A DNA stretch of 64,000 bases from Phycisphaerales bacterium UBA3190. GTDB lineage: Bacteria > Planctomycetota > Phycisphaerae > Phycisphaerales > UBA1924. Position 1 is the stretch's first letter; each line of letters begins with the position of its first letter. A program made the position numbers and the translations under genes. The notes under the pieces were generated by a model that was given only the letters and a program-made list of their open reading frames with translations, did no database searches and had not been told where the DNA came from. The stretch is from NCBI GenBank assembly GCA_002364005.1, contig DEXG01000005.1:25541-89540 (forward strand). Direction: 5' to 3'. Positions 43,291 through 52,379 of the stretch are shown here, in pieces.

Positions 43291-44583
43291 ATGATTCACT
43301 CACCCATCGTTTCATACACCCGCATCGCGATCGCGCTGGTGCTCTCGATCGCGCCCGCGGCGATCGCCCAGAGTGCCGAGGAGGTCCTCGAGGCCTCTCG
43401 CCAGGCCATCGCGGAGATCCAGGGCTTCGATGCCCAGTTCAAGATGAGTGGTGAGGGCGGCTCGCTGTTCGCCGACACCATGCCCTCGATGAGCGGGAAG
43501 CTGTTCGTCGGCACCAATACCGAGTTTGGACGCGTGATCCGCGTCATCGGCGAGGGCAAGGACAAGCAGACCGAGCCTGCCAAGCCCCTCGACATGCTCA
43601 TCGCGAGCGATCGGTATGTTTGGGTTGATCGCGCAGAACAGCAGATCAACGAGGTGCCACGCGGCAGGACGCTCCGCGGCACCCCCAGCTCCCTCACATT
43701 CGTGTTCATCGACATGATGCTCGACGACGACCCGTACGCGAAGGATACCAATGACGCTCAATCGATCTCGCTGGGAATCCAGGAAGAGATCGGAGGCGTG
43801 CGTTGCGACCAGATCGTCATCAAGCGTTCCAAGGCCGCCGCGAAATCGCGCAACACCTCAGAGAACTACACCGATACGGTGTGGTGGATCGGGGTTGATG
43901 ACAAGCTCCCGCGCAAAGTCGACCGCATCACCGACGCGGGCATGGTGAAGATCACCCTCTCGTTCGAGATGACCAACCTCAATGTCGGCGCCCCTGACGC
44001 CAAGTGGCTCGATGTGAACCGCCCGGAGGGGTTCAAGTTCATCTCGCGCATGCCCGGTCAGGAGCCGCAGCCCGCCCCGAAGCAGCCGACCACCGAGGAG
44101 CAGGGCTCGATCGCCCCGCCGCGTGATGTGCAGCCCACGACCCCACGCCTGCCCCGCGCCCCGAGCTTTGCCTTCAGCGTGGGCGACGGTGCTGAGATCA
44201 ACAACAGCTCCCAGCTTGACCGGGTGACCATGCTCTACTTCTGGGGTTCGTGGTGTGCGCCCTGCGCCCAGACCTCGCCGCTGATCGAAACGCTCGCGAC
44301 CGAGATCAACAACCCATCGTTCGATGTGTTCGCCCTGGCCATCAGGGAGGGCAACCCACAGAGCGCCAAGAGCAGCTTCCAGCGCAGCTACCCCACCCCG
44401 CGCGTGTCGGTGAACCCCGATGGTGTCACCAACGCCTTCAAGGTGCGGGTGTTCCCATCGATCGTGGTGATTGATCGCGCAGGCCTGATTGTTTTCCAGC
44501 GTGGGATTGAGCGTGACTTCGGTGCCGAGGAACTCGTCGCTGCCGCACGCGAAGCAGTGAACTCGGCGTTGAGCGAATCGTGA
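43291..44583 (+). CDS. Exported LolA-like/thioredoxin (TlpA-like) fusion protein
   Basis: The 430-residue protein has a signal peptide (IAIALVLSIAPAAIAQS) and an N-terminal half of LolA/DUF2092-type beta character (residues about 30-255). A Pro/Gln-rich linker (256-290) follows. The C-terminal thioredoxin domain has active site WCAPC near residue 320 (LYFWGSWCAPCAQTSPLIET) and the cis-Pro region VRVFPSIVVID. Combining a lipid- or lipoprotein-binding domain with a TlpA-like thioredoxin suggests a redox role in the cell envelope. It follows trpC by 71 bp on the same strand; a functional link is not apparent. Confidence 0.82.
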   Translation: MIHSPIVSYTRIAIALVLSIAPAAIAQSAEEVLEASRQAIAEIQGFDAQFKMSGEGGSLFADTMPSMSGKLFVGTNTEFGRVIRVIGEGKDKQTEPAKPLDMLIASDRYVWVDRAEQQINEVPRGRTLRGTPSSLTFVFIDMMLDDDPYAKDTNDAQSISLGIQEEIGGVRCDQIVIKRSKAAAKSRNTSENYTDTVWWIGVDDKLPRKVDRITDAGMVKITLSFEMTNLNVGAPDAKWLDVNRPEGFKFISRMPGQEPQPAPKQPTTEEQGSIAPPRDVQPTTPRLPRAPSFAFSVGDGAEINNSSQLDRVTMLYFWGSWCAPCAQTSPLIETLATEINNPSFDVFALAIREGNPQSAKSSFQRSYPTPRVSVNPDGVTNAFKVRVFPSIVVIDRAGLIVFQRGIERDFGAEELVAAAREAVNSALSES

Positions 44584-44601
44584 TCGCCGTGACTGAACGC
44601 C

Positions 44602-44976
44602 TTACGCGGCTGTCTTAACCCGCAGGCCCTCAAGCCCGAGTTGCGGCGCATCGAATCGCACCGCGACACGCTGGCGCCCATCACGAACTGGTTCAGCCCG
44701 CACGATCTCCGCCCCGACCATGCGCGTGGCGCGGGTCACGGGGCATCGGTCATTTTCAAAGGCGATCGCGATGCGATCCCCGGCGTGCGCTTCACGCGGG
44801 CCGACGATCTCCAGGCGAGCCCCGCCCATCGACAGATCGAGCGTGCGCCCGCAGCTGTAGATCGCGTTGGCGCAGCGTCGCATCTTGACATCAATCTGCA
44901 AACCCCTCCTGGGATACACACGGCGCTCGCTGATCGATCTCAGCTTGAGCTCTGCAACTTTGTCGCCCATGCTCAT
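44602..44976 (-). CDS. PilZ-domain protein
   Basis: The 124-residue single-domain protein has the c-di-GMP-binding PilZ motifs: RRVYPRRGLQI near residue 18 (RxxxR-type) and DLSMGGARLEI near residue 47 (D/NxSxxG). It would bind c-di-GMP and relay it to an unknown partner. No diguanylate cyclase is in the window. It is convergent with the thioredoxin fusion gene and lies 116 bp beyond the 3' end of pabB. Confidence 0.85.
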   Translation of the reverse strand: MSMGDKVAELKLRSISERRVYPRRGLQIDVKMRRCANAIYSCGRTLDLSMGGARLEIVGPREAHAGDRIAIAFENDRCPVTRATRMVGAEIVRAEPVRDGRQRVAVRFDAPQLGLEGLRVKTAA

Positions 44977-45092
44977 ATCTGTACCTCGCTGTCTGGCTTG
45001 CAGTTGTAAACCACTGCGTTATGGGAAGATCGGCCCAGCGGGCAGCCCGGTTCACTGCGAAACGCGCACCGAAATCAGATTCGATCGGGGAT

Positions 45093-46316
45093 CTACCCCA
45101 GTTGAGCCAGATCCAGCCCCAGCGCCGTACGAAGAACCCCCGCTTTCACGAGCGTTTCTTGCCATTCTGACTCAGGATCAGAATCAGCGACGATTCCTGC
45201 GCCAACCGGGTACACAAACTGCCCATTTGTGATGCGGGCGGGTCCGGACGCGCCGGCTTCCCCCCAGATGTGGGCGGTGCGAATACAGACACTCGCCTCG
45301 ATGTTGCCCCGCTCATCGATGTGCATCATCGACCCGCAGTAAGACCGACGCGGGCGTTGTTCCAGTTCATCGATGATCTGCATCGCGCGTACCTTCGGGG
45401 CACCTGTGACGGAGCCCGGGGGGAAGATCGCGCGAATCAACGCGCCGATCCCGATTCCCTCGCGGAGCAGGCCCTCGATCACTGAACTGGCCTGGATCAC
45501 CCCCGAGGCGTGGGGCTCAATCTTGCGCGCCTGGGAGACACGCACGGACCCGAGCCGACAGACCCGCCCAAGGTCGTTGCGCATGAGGTCGGTGATCATG
45601 TTGAGCTCGGCCCGATCCTTGGGGCTCTGCTCCAACTCGGCGGCATCGCCATCGATCGACCGGGTCCCCTTCATCGGCTCGGTCTCGATGCGACCGCTCG
45701 GGCGATCGAGCCGCACAAAGAGCTCGGGGGAAACAGAACAGATCGTATGGCTCAAGTCACGATGCTCGAAACGCATCGTCGCGCCGTAGCGTGGTTCAGC
45801 ACCGCGTTGCAAATCCTGGGCGCACGCAAGCGGGTCGCCGTCGAACTTGCAGGACAGGTGATGCGCGATGTTGGCCTGGTAGATATCGCCCGCACCGATG
45901 TACGCACGCACGCGCTCGACCTGTTGCACATACCGTGCTCGCCCGGTCGAGGAACCCGCTCGCCCCAGCGCATACTCGCCGCGATCGCCATCATGATCCT
46001 GGACTGGATCGCCCAAGCGCATGAGCACGCACAGCGGGAACCCGAGCGGGTCCGGGACCACGGACCTGGCGTGGGGTTCGCACCAGCCGCCGAGTTCATA
46101 CCCGAGCAGCATCGCCCAGGCACACCCTCGGGTCTGGTGCTGATCCATCACCCGCTCGATGGCGCCGACCGGATCGGTTGTGCCCTGATCGATGCACCAG
46201 CATCCCTCCACGGCCCGGGCCCCGGCGTACCCGCCCAGCCCGGATGCGTGAAAAACCGCGTGGGCGTGCGGCTGGGCAAGTGCTTGCGTATCGGGTTGTG
46301 ACGGTTGGGAACTCAA
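45093..46316 (-). CDS. pabB: Aminodeoxychorismate synthase component I
   Basis: The 407-residue chorismate-binding enzyme has GAGDIYQANIAHHL near residue 136, SVSPELFVRL, and EPMKGTRSIDG near 215. The Lys in the last motif is the PabB-type residue where TrpE has Ala in PLAGT. FPPGSVTGAPKVRAMQIIDE and YCGSMMHID follow. It would form 4-amino-4-deoxychorismate for folate, with an amidotransferase subunit encoded elsewhere. The class IV aminotransferase at 38498 could be the next enzyme (PabC). The assigned start is a TTG at 46316; the N-terminal 60 residues are poorly conserved, so the start is uncertain. Confidence 0.88.
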   Translation of the reverse strand: MSSQPSQPDTQALAQPHAHAVFHASGLGGYAGARAVEGCWCIDQGTTDPVGAIERVMDQHQTRGCAWAMLLGYELGGWCEPHARSVVPDPLGFPLCVLMRLGDPVQDHDGDRGEYALGRAGSSTGRARYVQQVERVRAYIGAGDIYQANIAHHLSCKFDGDPLACAQDLQRGAEPRYGATMRFEHRDLSHTICSVSPELFVRLDRPSGRIETEPMKGTRSIDGDAAELEQSPKDRAELNMITDLMRNDLGRVCRLGSVRVSQARKIEPHASGVIQASSVIEGLLREGIGIGALIRAIFPPGSVTGAPKVRAMQIIDELEQRPRRSYCGSMMHIDERGNIEASVCIRTAHIWGEAGASGPARITNGQFVYPVGAGIVADSDPESEWQETLVKAGVLRTALGLDLAQLG

Positions 46317-46456
46317 CGCGCGATCGTATTCTCGCCGGGCACGAAACGCACGATCAACTCATGAAGAACACGGCCCGATGCGCATAGACCCCCTGCCGCA
46401 CATAGAATGCGCTCAGGGGCAGCCCGACTGAGGGCGCTGGGAAAACGAGGATCGAT

Positions 46457-49354
46457 ATGGCGAAGAAGAAACGGAACTCCGCGAACAACAAGCGTTCGAC
46501 CCCGGCTCATAAGAAGACCACAAAGAAAAAGAAGAAGCAGGGCGGGACCAGCAGCACCAATAAATCACCAGCCGCCAAACGCCACGGCCCGACCAGCAAA
46601 GCCAAGAAAGTCCGAGCACGCACAACACGCAAGAGCGTGGCCAAGAAGGTCACGAAGAAAGCCGCCAAGAAATCCAGCAGCAAGACCACACCCAAGAAGG
46701 CGGCTCGCAAACGGGCCATCGCGGGGAAGATGATCTACGCCTTTGGCAAGAAGACCGAGGGCGACGGGGCGATGCGAGACCTGCTTGGTGGCAAGGGGGC
46801 CAACCTCGCGGAGATGACCTCGATCGGGCTCCCCGTCCCCCCCGGCTTCACCATCACCACCGAGGCCTGCGCCAAGTACTACGCCAACAAGAAGCGGCTC
46901 CCCAAGGGACTCATGGACGATGCGAAAGCACACATGCGTCGCTTGGAAGAACAACGCGGGAAAAAGTTCGGGAGCAATACTGACCCGCTGCTGGTCTCTG
47001 TCCGCTCCGGCGCCGCGGTCTCGATGCCCGGCATGATGGACACGATCCTCAACCTTGGGCTCAACGACAAGTCCGTCCAAGGGCTCGCGGACGCCACCGG
47101 TAACGAACGCTTCGCCTATGACGCGTACCGGCGACTCATCAATATGTTCGGCGATGTCGTCATGGGTGTTCATCACGAACACTTCGAGCACGAGTTCAGC
47201 AAGATCAAAGAGAAGTACGGCGTAAAGCTCGACACCGAGGTCCCCACAGAGGGACTCAAGGAACTCTGCCAGGCCTATAAAGCAGTCTACAAGCAGCATG
47301 TGGGTACCGATTTCCCGCAGAACCCGCTCAAGCAGCTGCAGCTGGCGATCCAGGCGGTCTTCGGCTCATGGAATGCAGACAAGGCCATCAGCTACCGACG
47401 CATCGAGGGCATGACCGGGCTCAGTGGCACAGCCGTCAATGTTCAATCGATGGCCTTTGGGAACATGGGCGACGACTCCGGCACCGGGGTCGCCTTCACA
47501 CGCAACCCATCGACGGGCGAGAACAAGTTCTACGGCGAGTTCCTGATCAATGCCCAGGGCGAGGATGTCGTTGCCGGCATCCGCACGCCCCAGCCCATCA
47601 GCGAGATGCCCAAGTGGAACAGGAAGATCCACACGCAACTCCGCACCATCAAGGGCGTGCTCGAAGACCATTACGCCGACATGCAGGACATCGAGTTCAC
47701 GATCGAGCGTGGCGAGCTATTCATGCTCCAGACCCGCACGGGCAAACGCACCGGCGCCGCGGCAGTGAAGATCGCGTGCGACATGGTGAAGGAGAAACGC
47801 ATCGATGAGAAGACCGCGTTGCTGCGCATCCCCGCGGGCGACCTGACGCAACTGCTGCTGCCGAGCTTCGATACCAAGGCCAAGGACGAGAGCAAGGTAC
47901 TGACCAAGGGCCTGCCCGCATCGCCCGGCGCGAGCGTGGGCCACCCTGCGTTCTCGGCCCACGAAGCCGTCGAACGCGCGCAGAAGGGCGAGCAGGTCAT
48001 CCTTGTCCGCAAGGAGACTAGCCCCGAGGATGTCGATGGGATGCACAGTGCCGTGGGCATTCTCACCAGCACCGGCGGCATGACCAGCCACGCGGCGGTC
48101 GTTGCCCGCGGCTGGGGCAAGTGCTGCGTTGCCGGCGCCAGTGCCGTGCACATCGACGAGGTCGGGGGCACCTTTGCCATCGACGGCGTGACCTTCGGGC
48201 GAGGCGACCTGATCTCCATCGATGGATCGACCGGCGAGGTGTTCAGCGGCTCGATCAGCACGGTTGAACCAACCCTCTCGGGCAACTTCGCCAAGATCAT
48301 GCGATGGGCCGACAAATACCGCACCATGGGCGTGCGGACCAACGCGGACACGCCCGATGATGCCCAGCGTGCACGCGACTTCGGCGCCCAGGGGATCGGA
48401 CTGGCCCGGACCGAGCACATGTTCTTTCAGGGCGAACGCATCGTTGCGATGCGGGAGATGATCCTCGCCGAGAGCGTCGAGGACCGCGAGCTGGCCCTGG
48501 CCAAGCTGCTACCCTACCAGCGCGAGGACTTCGTAGGCATCTTCACCGCGATGAAGGGACTGCCCGTCACGATCCGCCTGCTCGACCCGCCTCTGCATGA
48601 GTTCCTGCCCCATGAGGACGACGCGCTGCACCGCGTGGCCGCCGATCTGGATATCAGCGTTGATGAGGTCCGTCGCAAGGTGGCCCTGCTGCACGAGACC
48701 AACCCGATGATGGGGCACCGGGGTTGCCGACTCTCGATCACCTACCCCGAGATCCTCTCGATGCAGGTGCGCGCGATCGTCGAAGCGGCGATCGAGTGTG
48801 CGAACAACAAAATCAAGGCAGTGCCCGAGATCATGATCCCGCTGGTGGGCACATACCAAGAGCTGCGCACTTTGCGTGCACAAGCCGAGCGGGTGATCGA
48901 CGAGGTGAAGAAAGAGCATGGCTTCAAGCGCAAGCTCGTCATCAAGATCGGCACCATGATCGAGATCCCACGCGCTGCACTGACGGCAAACGAGATCGCC
49001 CAGCACGCCGACTTCTTCAGCTTCGGCACCAACGACCTCACGCAGCTGGCCTTCGGCTACTCGCGTGACGACATCAACTCGTTCCTCCCCGACTATCTCA
49101 AGCAGGACATCCTCCCGGAGGATCCGTTCCAGTCAATCGATCAGACCGGCGTGGGGCAGTTGGTGACCATGGGCATCGAGAAAGGGCGGGCCGCCAAGCC
49201 CGAACTCAAGCTTGGGATCTGCGGCGAGCACGGCGGCGACCCCAAGTCGGTCCACTTCTTCCATAAAGCCGGGCTCGATTATGTGAGCTGCTCGCCGTTC
49301 CGGGTGCCCATCGCACGATTGGCCGCGGCGCAGGCGGCGATCCTGGACATGTAA
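46457..49354 (+). CDS. ppdK: Pyruvate, phosphate dikinase with lysine-rich N-terminal tail
   Basis: The 965-residue enzyme interconverts pyruvate, ATP and Pi with PEP, AMP and PPi. The ATP-grasp domain starts near residue 93 (YAFGKKTEGDG, then LLGGKGANLAEM). The swivel domain has the phosphorylated His in GGMTSHAAVVARGWGKC near 546. The PEP/pyruvate barrel ends with FSFGTNDLTQLAFGYSRDD and GICGEHGGDP. Residues 1-90 are an extra Lys/Ala/Ser/Thr tail with histone H1-like KKAAKK and KKVTKK motifs, not found in typical PPDK of about 870-880 residues. The ATG at 46457 has GAGGAT upstream. It is divergent from pabB. Confidence 0.95.
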   Translation: MAKKKRNSANNKRSTPAHKKTTKKKKKQGGTSSTNKSPAAKRHGPTSKAKKVRARTTRKSVAKKVTKKAAKKSSSKTTPKKAARKRAIAGKMIYAFGKKTEGDGAMRDLLGGKGANLAEMTSIGLPVPPGFTITTEACAKYYANKKRLPKGLMDDAKAHMRRLEEQRGKKFGSNTDPLLVSVRSGAAVSMPGMMDTILNLGLNDKSVQGLADATGNERFAYDAYRRLINMFGDVVMGVHHEHFEHEFSKIKEKYGVKLDTEVPTEGLKELCQAYKAVYKQHVGTDFPQNPLKQLQLAIQAVFGSWNADKAISYRRIEGMTGLSGTAVNVQSMAFGNMGDDSGTGVAFTRNPSTGENKFYGEFLINAQGEDVVAGIRTPQPISEMPKWNRKIHTQLRTIKGVLEDHYADMQDIEFTIERGELFMLQTRTGKRTGAAAVKIACDMVKEKRIDEKTALLRIPAGDLTQLLLPSFDTKAKDESKVLTKGLPASPGASVGHPAFSAHEAVERAQKGEQVILVRKETSPEDVDGMHSAVGILTSTGGMTSHAAVVARGWGKCCVAGASAVHIDEVGGTFAIDGVTFGRGDLISIDGSTGEVFSGSISTVEPTLSGNFAKIMRWADKYRTMGVRTNADTPDDAQRARDFGAQGIGLARTEHMFFQGERIVAMREMILAESVEDRELALAKLLPYQREDFVGIFTAMKGLPVTIRLLDPPLHEFLPHEDDALHRVAADLDISVDEVRRKVALLHETNPMMGHRGCRLSITYPEILSMQVRAIVEAAIECANNKIKAVPEIMIPLVGTYQELRTLRAQAERVIDEVKKEHGFKRKLVIKIGTMIEIPRAALTANEIAQHADFFSFGTNDLTQLAFGYSRDDINSFLPDYLKQDILPEDPFQSIDQTGVGQLVTMGIEKGRAAKPELKLGICGEHGGDPKSVHFFHKAGLDYVSCSPFRVPIARLAAAQAAILDM

Positions 49355-49442
49355 ATCAACTCCTACCATGCAGGCGAAGGGGTCGGCTGACTCGACCCTT
49401 TGCACACATGTTCCAGCCGCGACGAATGGAGTTTACAAGACA

Positions 49443-49979
49443 GTGAATCAGTACCTACTCAAAATTGCCAAACTCCAACGCACCTTGCTCTGGTTGATCT
49501 TCGCTCTGCTCATGAGCACTGTTGGGTTTGTCTGGATCGCTGCGTTCGGGCAGGGCATGCTACCGAATCCCGACATCGCTGCATTGATCATGCTGCTGGT
49601 GCTCGCGGCAATCCAGCTCTGGGCGATCATTCAAACCTTTCGGCTGACCATCGCGATGAAGGCGAACATCGCCTACCCAATCATCATGCTGCTCGGCGGC
49701 TTCATCATCCCGCTGCTTGGGCTGGTCATGCTGCTCATCATCAGCGATAAGGCGAATAAAGAACTCAAGCAGGCGGGGCTGAAGGTCGGGTTCATGGGCG
49801 TGCCCAAGAGCGAGTGGCCCAACCTCATGCCCGGACACTGTCCCGAATGCGCGTACGATCGGTCCGGCATCGACCCGATGAGCCCTTGCCCAGAATGCGG
49901 GCACACGCCGACACCCGACCCGAACACGGGCGTTGTTGATCTGAACGATCTCTCCGCGCGTGAACCCCAATACGAATAG
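49443..49979 (+). CDS. Zinc-ribbon membrane protein (C-terminal ribbon)
   Basis: The 178-residue protein has four hydrophobic helices in the first 110 residues (for example LLWLIFALLMSTVGFVWIA). A C-terminal ribbon follows, HCPECAYDRSGI..CPECGH (Cys near 137/140 and 152/155). A GTG at 49443 with GGAG upstream was chosen; the frame is open further upstream to 49368. The protein at 51196 has the same layout and a related segment before the ribbon (GFxGxxxSE), so these two are paralogues. An alpha/beta hydrolase gene lies between them on the other strand. Confidence 0.7.
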   Translation: MNQYLLKIAKLQRTLLWLIFALLMSTVGFVWIAAFGQGMLPNPDIAALIMLLVLAAIQLWAIIQTFRLTIAMKANIAYPIIMLLGGFIIPLLGLVMLLIISDKANKELKQAGLKVGFMGVPKSEWPNLMPGHCPECAYDRSGIDPMSPCPECGHTPTPDPNTGVVDLNDLSAREPQYE

Positions 49980-49983
49980 ACGG

Positions 49984-51027
49984 TCAGTTGTTCTCGATCT
50001 CGATCGGTTCGTTCTCGAACGCATCACGCAGATCATCCGCGAAAGCGTCAACATCGCCGGACAGGTCCCGCAAGTGATGATCCCAGAACGCATGGGTGGC
50101 GTGCTGGACATAGCGGACATGCTCGGGGTTTTCGGGGCCCTGGTCCGCACCTGGGAGAATGCGCCCGCTGATGCCTCCGAAGTTGTGATAGGCATCGTCG
50201 ATCCACATCAAGGTGTGGGTGTCGTCGGGCGAACGATCGAATCCCTCACGCCGCCATACCGCGGGTTCGCCGTTGCGCCCTTCATCGTTGTCGCCGGAGA
50301 TGGTCAGCGCCGGGCCGACGAATGCATCCCAAGAAGACTCTGTCAGCAGCCCGCCCACGCCCTGTGGGGAGATCAGCAGCACGCACTGCACACGCGCGTC
50401 GGCGAACTCACCCGGCCCGAGCGGGTCGGTGCCCCCGATGAGCTGGGCCGTGAATGCGCCGTACGAGTGTCCGCCGACACCGACGCGGTCATGGTCGATC
50501 CGATCCTCGATCGCGGGGATGCGGGACTCGATCTCATCAAACTGATCGATGATGAAGGAGACATCGCGTGGGCGGTTGGCCCAGTCCGTAAAGTCCAGCC
50601 CGTCAACGCCTCGTTCGCCCGCGCGTCGCCGCTTGAGTGCCTCCCGCAGTCGTTCACCGCGTGTCGACGATTCAGGCGATGCGACTCCGACCAGCGAGTC
50701 TGAATGCGTGGGCAGGATCACGATGTAGCCGAGCGATGCCCATTCGAAGACGAGCGGGTTGTAGAAGTTGCCCGATCCACCCGCCCCGTGCGAGAAGATG
50801 ATGGTCGGCACCGGGCCGTCGGTTGTGAATGTTTCGGGGTAGACGACCCGAATCGGCAGGTCCTTGTCGCGATCGCTGTCGTGGAGCACGAACGAGCGGG
50901 TCTCCACATTGAGTGTCGGATCGCCCGCATCGACCTTCGCCGGGGTTTGATCGGGCTGGGCGGCCGCGAGGGTCGGTGCCGCGTGAATGGCCAGTGCGAG
51001 TAGAAACGTCGATATTCGTGTGTGCAT
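49984..51027 (-). CDS. Secreted alpha/beta hydrolase (PAF-acetylhydrolase-like)
   Basis: The 347-residue protein has a signal peptide (FLLALAIHAAPTLAAAQ). The alpha/beta-hydrolase core has oxyanion-region IIFSHGAGGSGNFY near residue 78, nucleophile motif GVGGHSYGAFTA (GHSYG, Ser near 190), and late ISGDNDEG and DDAYHNFGG regions that may carry the Asp and His. It resembles platelet-activating-factor acetylhydrolase or chlorophyllase-like lipases; the substrate is not known. GAAGGGGAA precedes the ATG. It stands between two zinc-ribbon membrane protein genes on the opposite strand. Confidence 0.82.
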   Translation of the reverse strand: MHTRISTFLLALAIHAAPTLAAAQPDQTPAKVDAGDPTLNVETRSFVLHDSDRDKDLPIRVVYPETFTTDGPVPTIIFSHGAGGSGNFYNPLVFEWASLGYIVILPTHSDSLVGVASPESSTRGERLREALKRRRAGERGVDGLDFTDWANRPRDVSFIIDQFDEIESRIPAIEDRIDHDRVGVGGHSYGAFTAQLIGGTDPLGPGEFADARVQCVLLISPQGVGGLLTESSWDAFVGPALTISGDNDEGRNGEPAVWRREGFDRSPDDTHTLMWIDDAYHNFGGISGRILPGADQGPENPEHVRYVQHATHAFWDHHLRDLSGDVDAFADDLRDAFENEPIEIENN

Positions 51028-51195
51028 GGCGTTCCCCTTCATTGCGATGCATGCACAACGCGTGTGGGCGAGCCCAATTGCATCCGCTTGAGGCATGCCC
51101 AGCCGGTTATCGGCACAGAATGTGGATCATCTCTTGGCCACGGAGCTCAAATCGCATGGCCAGCTTGTACCATGCGTCCAGGAGAACCAGTTTCG

Positions 51196-51675
51196 ATGGC
51201 ACAGAAAAACATCTTCCAGCTCGACCTGCTCGCGATCGTCAAAGCGCGCACCCATGCCACGATTGCCGCCGCGTCGTTCTGGTCGCTGCTCATTGTGCTG
51301 GTCATCATGTCGATCAACTCCCCCGCGACGACATCACCCATCGAGCTGGTGCTCAACTTCCTGCTGCTGGGTGTCATGATCTGGCAGATTGTCGCGGTGA
51401 TCCTCTTGCAGGTCGCGATGGGTATCGGCGTGGTCACGATCGTCCTGGCCGCAATCGTGAACATCATGCTCCCGATGATCGTGCCACTGGCCATCATCTC
51501 GCAATCCACAACGATTCTCAAGCTCGCCGGTGCCAAGACCGGGTTCGCCGGGATGTCCCAGAGCGAGCGTGACAAGATCACCCCGGGCCACTGCCGGGGG
51601 TGCGGCTACAGCCGCGAGGGCATCGGCCTGCTGGACCCATGTCCCGAGTGCACCCGCGTGCCGCAGGTCATCTGA
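51196..51675 (+). CDS. Zinc-ribbon membrane protein (C-terminal ribbon)
   Basis: The 159-residue protein has hydrophobic helices at about residues 22-42, 50-72 and 76-102. A cytoplasmic stretch GAKTGFAGMSQSERDKITPG follows, then the ribbon HCRGCGYSREGI..CPECTR at the end. GGAGAA lies upstream of the ATG at 51196. It is a paralogue of the protein at 49443: the order, the segment before the ribbon and the PGHC..C spacing all agree. Function unknown. Confidence 0.72.
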   Translation: MAQKNIFQLDLLAIVKARTHATIAAASFWSLLIVLVIMSINSPATTSPIELVLNFLLLGVMIWQIVAVILLQVAMGIGVVTIVLAAIVNIMLPMIVPLAIISQSTTILKLAGAKTGFAGMSQSERDKITPGHCRGCGYSREGIGLLDPCPECTRVPQVI

Positions 51676-51724
51676 CAAATGACACGACTGCCCGGCTTCG
51701 CCGCGAGTAGTGGCACCCCTATTT

Positions 51725-51787
51725 CCTATTGCCTATTGCCGGATGCCTGATGCCTGCTGGCTGATGGCTGATGGCTGATGGCGGATG
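51725..51787. repeat. 7-bp tandem repeat array (9 units)
   Basis: Units are cctattg (x2), ccggatg, cctgatg, cctgctg, gctgatg (x3) and gcggatg. The array lies between the convergent ends of the zinc-ribbon gene and the lemA-like gene. The consensus (c/g)ctNNtg is shared with the array at 56075. Confidence 0.85.
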
Positions 51788-51794
51788 GCTTCTC

Positions 51795-52379
51795 TTACGA
51801 GAACGAAACCTTCGGCGCCTCCCGCACCGCCGCGTCCTCGATCTCGAAGTACTCTGCCGACTTGAAGCTGAACATGCCCGCGATGATGTTGCTCGGGAAG
51901 GTCTGGACCGCGTTGTTCATCTCGCGGACATTGCCGTTGTACAACCGACGGGTCGAGGCAATTCGATTCTCGGTCTCGGCCAGCTCGCCCTGCAGGTTGA
52001 TGAACTGCGAATCGGCCTTGAGTTCGGGGTAGCGTTCGACCACCACCGACAGCTGGCGCATCGCGCCGATGAGCGCCCCCTCGTCCTTGGCCTGCTGCGC
52101 GGGGCTGCCCGTGCTGGCCACGGCGGTGTTGCGGGCCGCGATCACGCTCTCGAGTGTGTCGCTCTCGTGCTTGGCGTAGCCCTTGACCGTCTCGACGAGG
52201 TTGGGGATCAGGTCGTAGCGTCGTTTGAGTTCGACATCGACGCCCGACCACGAATCCTTGAGGTGCTGGCGCAGGCCGACGAGTTTGTTGTAGATGCCCA
52301 CGCCCCAGAGCAGCGCGATGAGCAGGATGGCAAACACCACGCCGCCAACGATCAGTAGTCCAATTATCAATGGGCTCAT
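51795..52379 (-). CDS. LemA-family protein
   Basis: The 194-residue protein has an N-terminal membrane helix (residues 4-27, GLLIVGGVVFAILLIALLWG). LemA-typical helices follow: YNKLVGLRQHLKDSWSGVDV, ELKRRYDLIPNLVETVKGYA, and YPELKADSQFINLQGELAET then ENRIASTRRLYN. It is usually inner-membrane anchored; the function is not settled. GGGAGGGT precedes the ATG, which overlaps the stop of the upstream gene (ATGA), so the two are translated together. The start at 52379 is well supported. Confidence 0.92.
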   Translation of the reverse strand: MSPLIIGLLIVGGVVFAILLIALLWGVGIYNKLVGLRQHLKDSWSGVDVELKRRYDLIPNLVETVKGYAKHESDTLESVIAARNTAVASTGSPAQQAKDEGALIGAMRQLSVVVERYPELKADSQFINLQGELAETENRIASTRRLYNGNVREMNNAVQTFPSNIIAGMFSFKSAEYFEIEDAAVREAPKVSFS

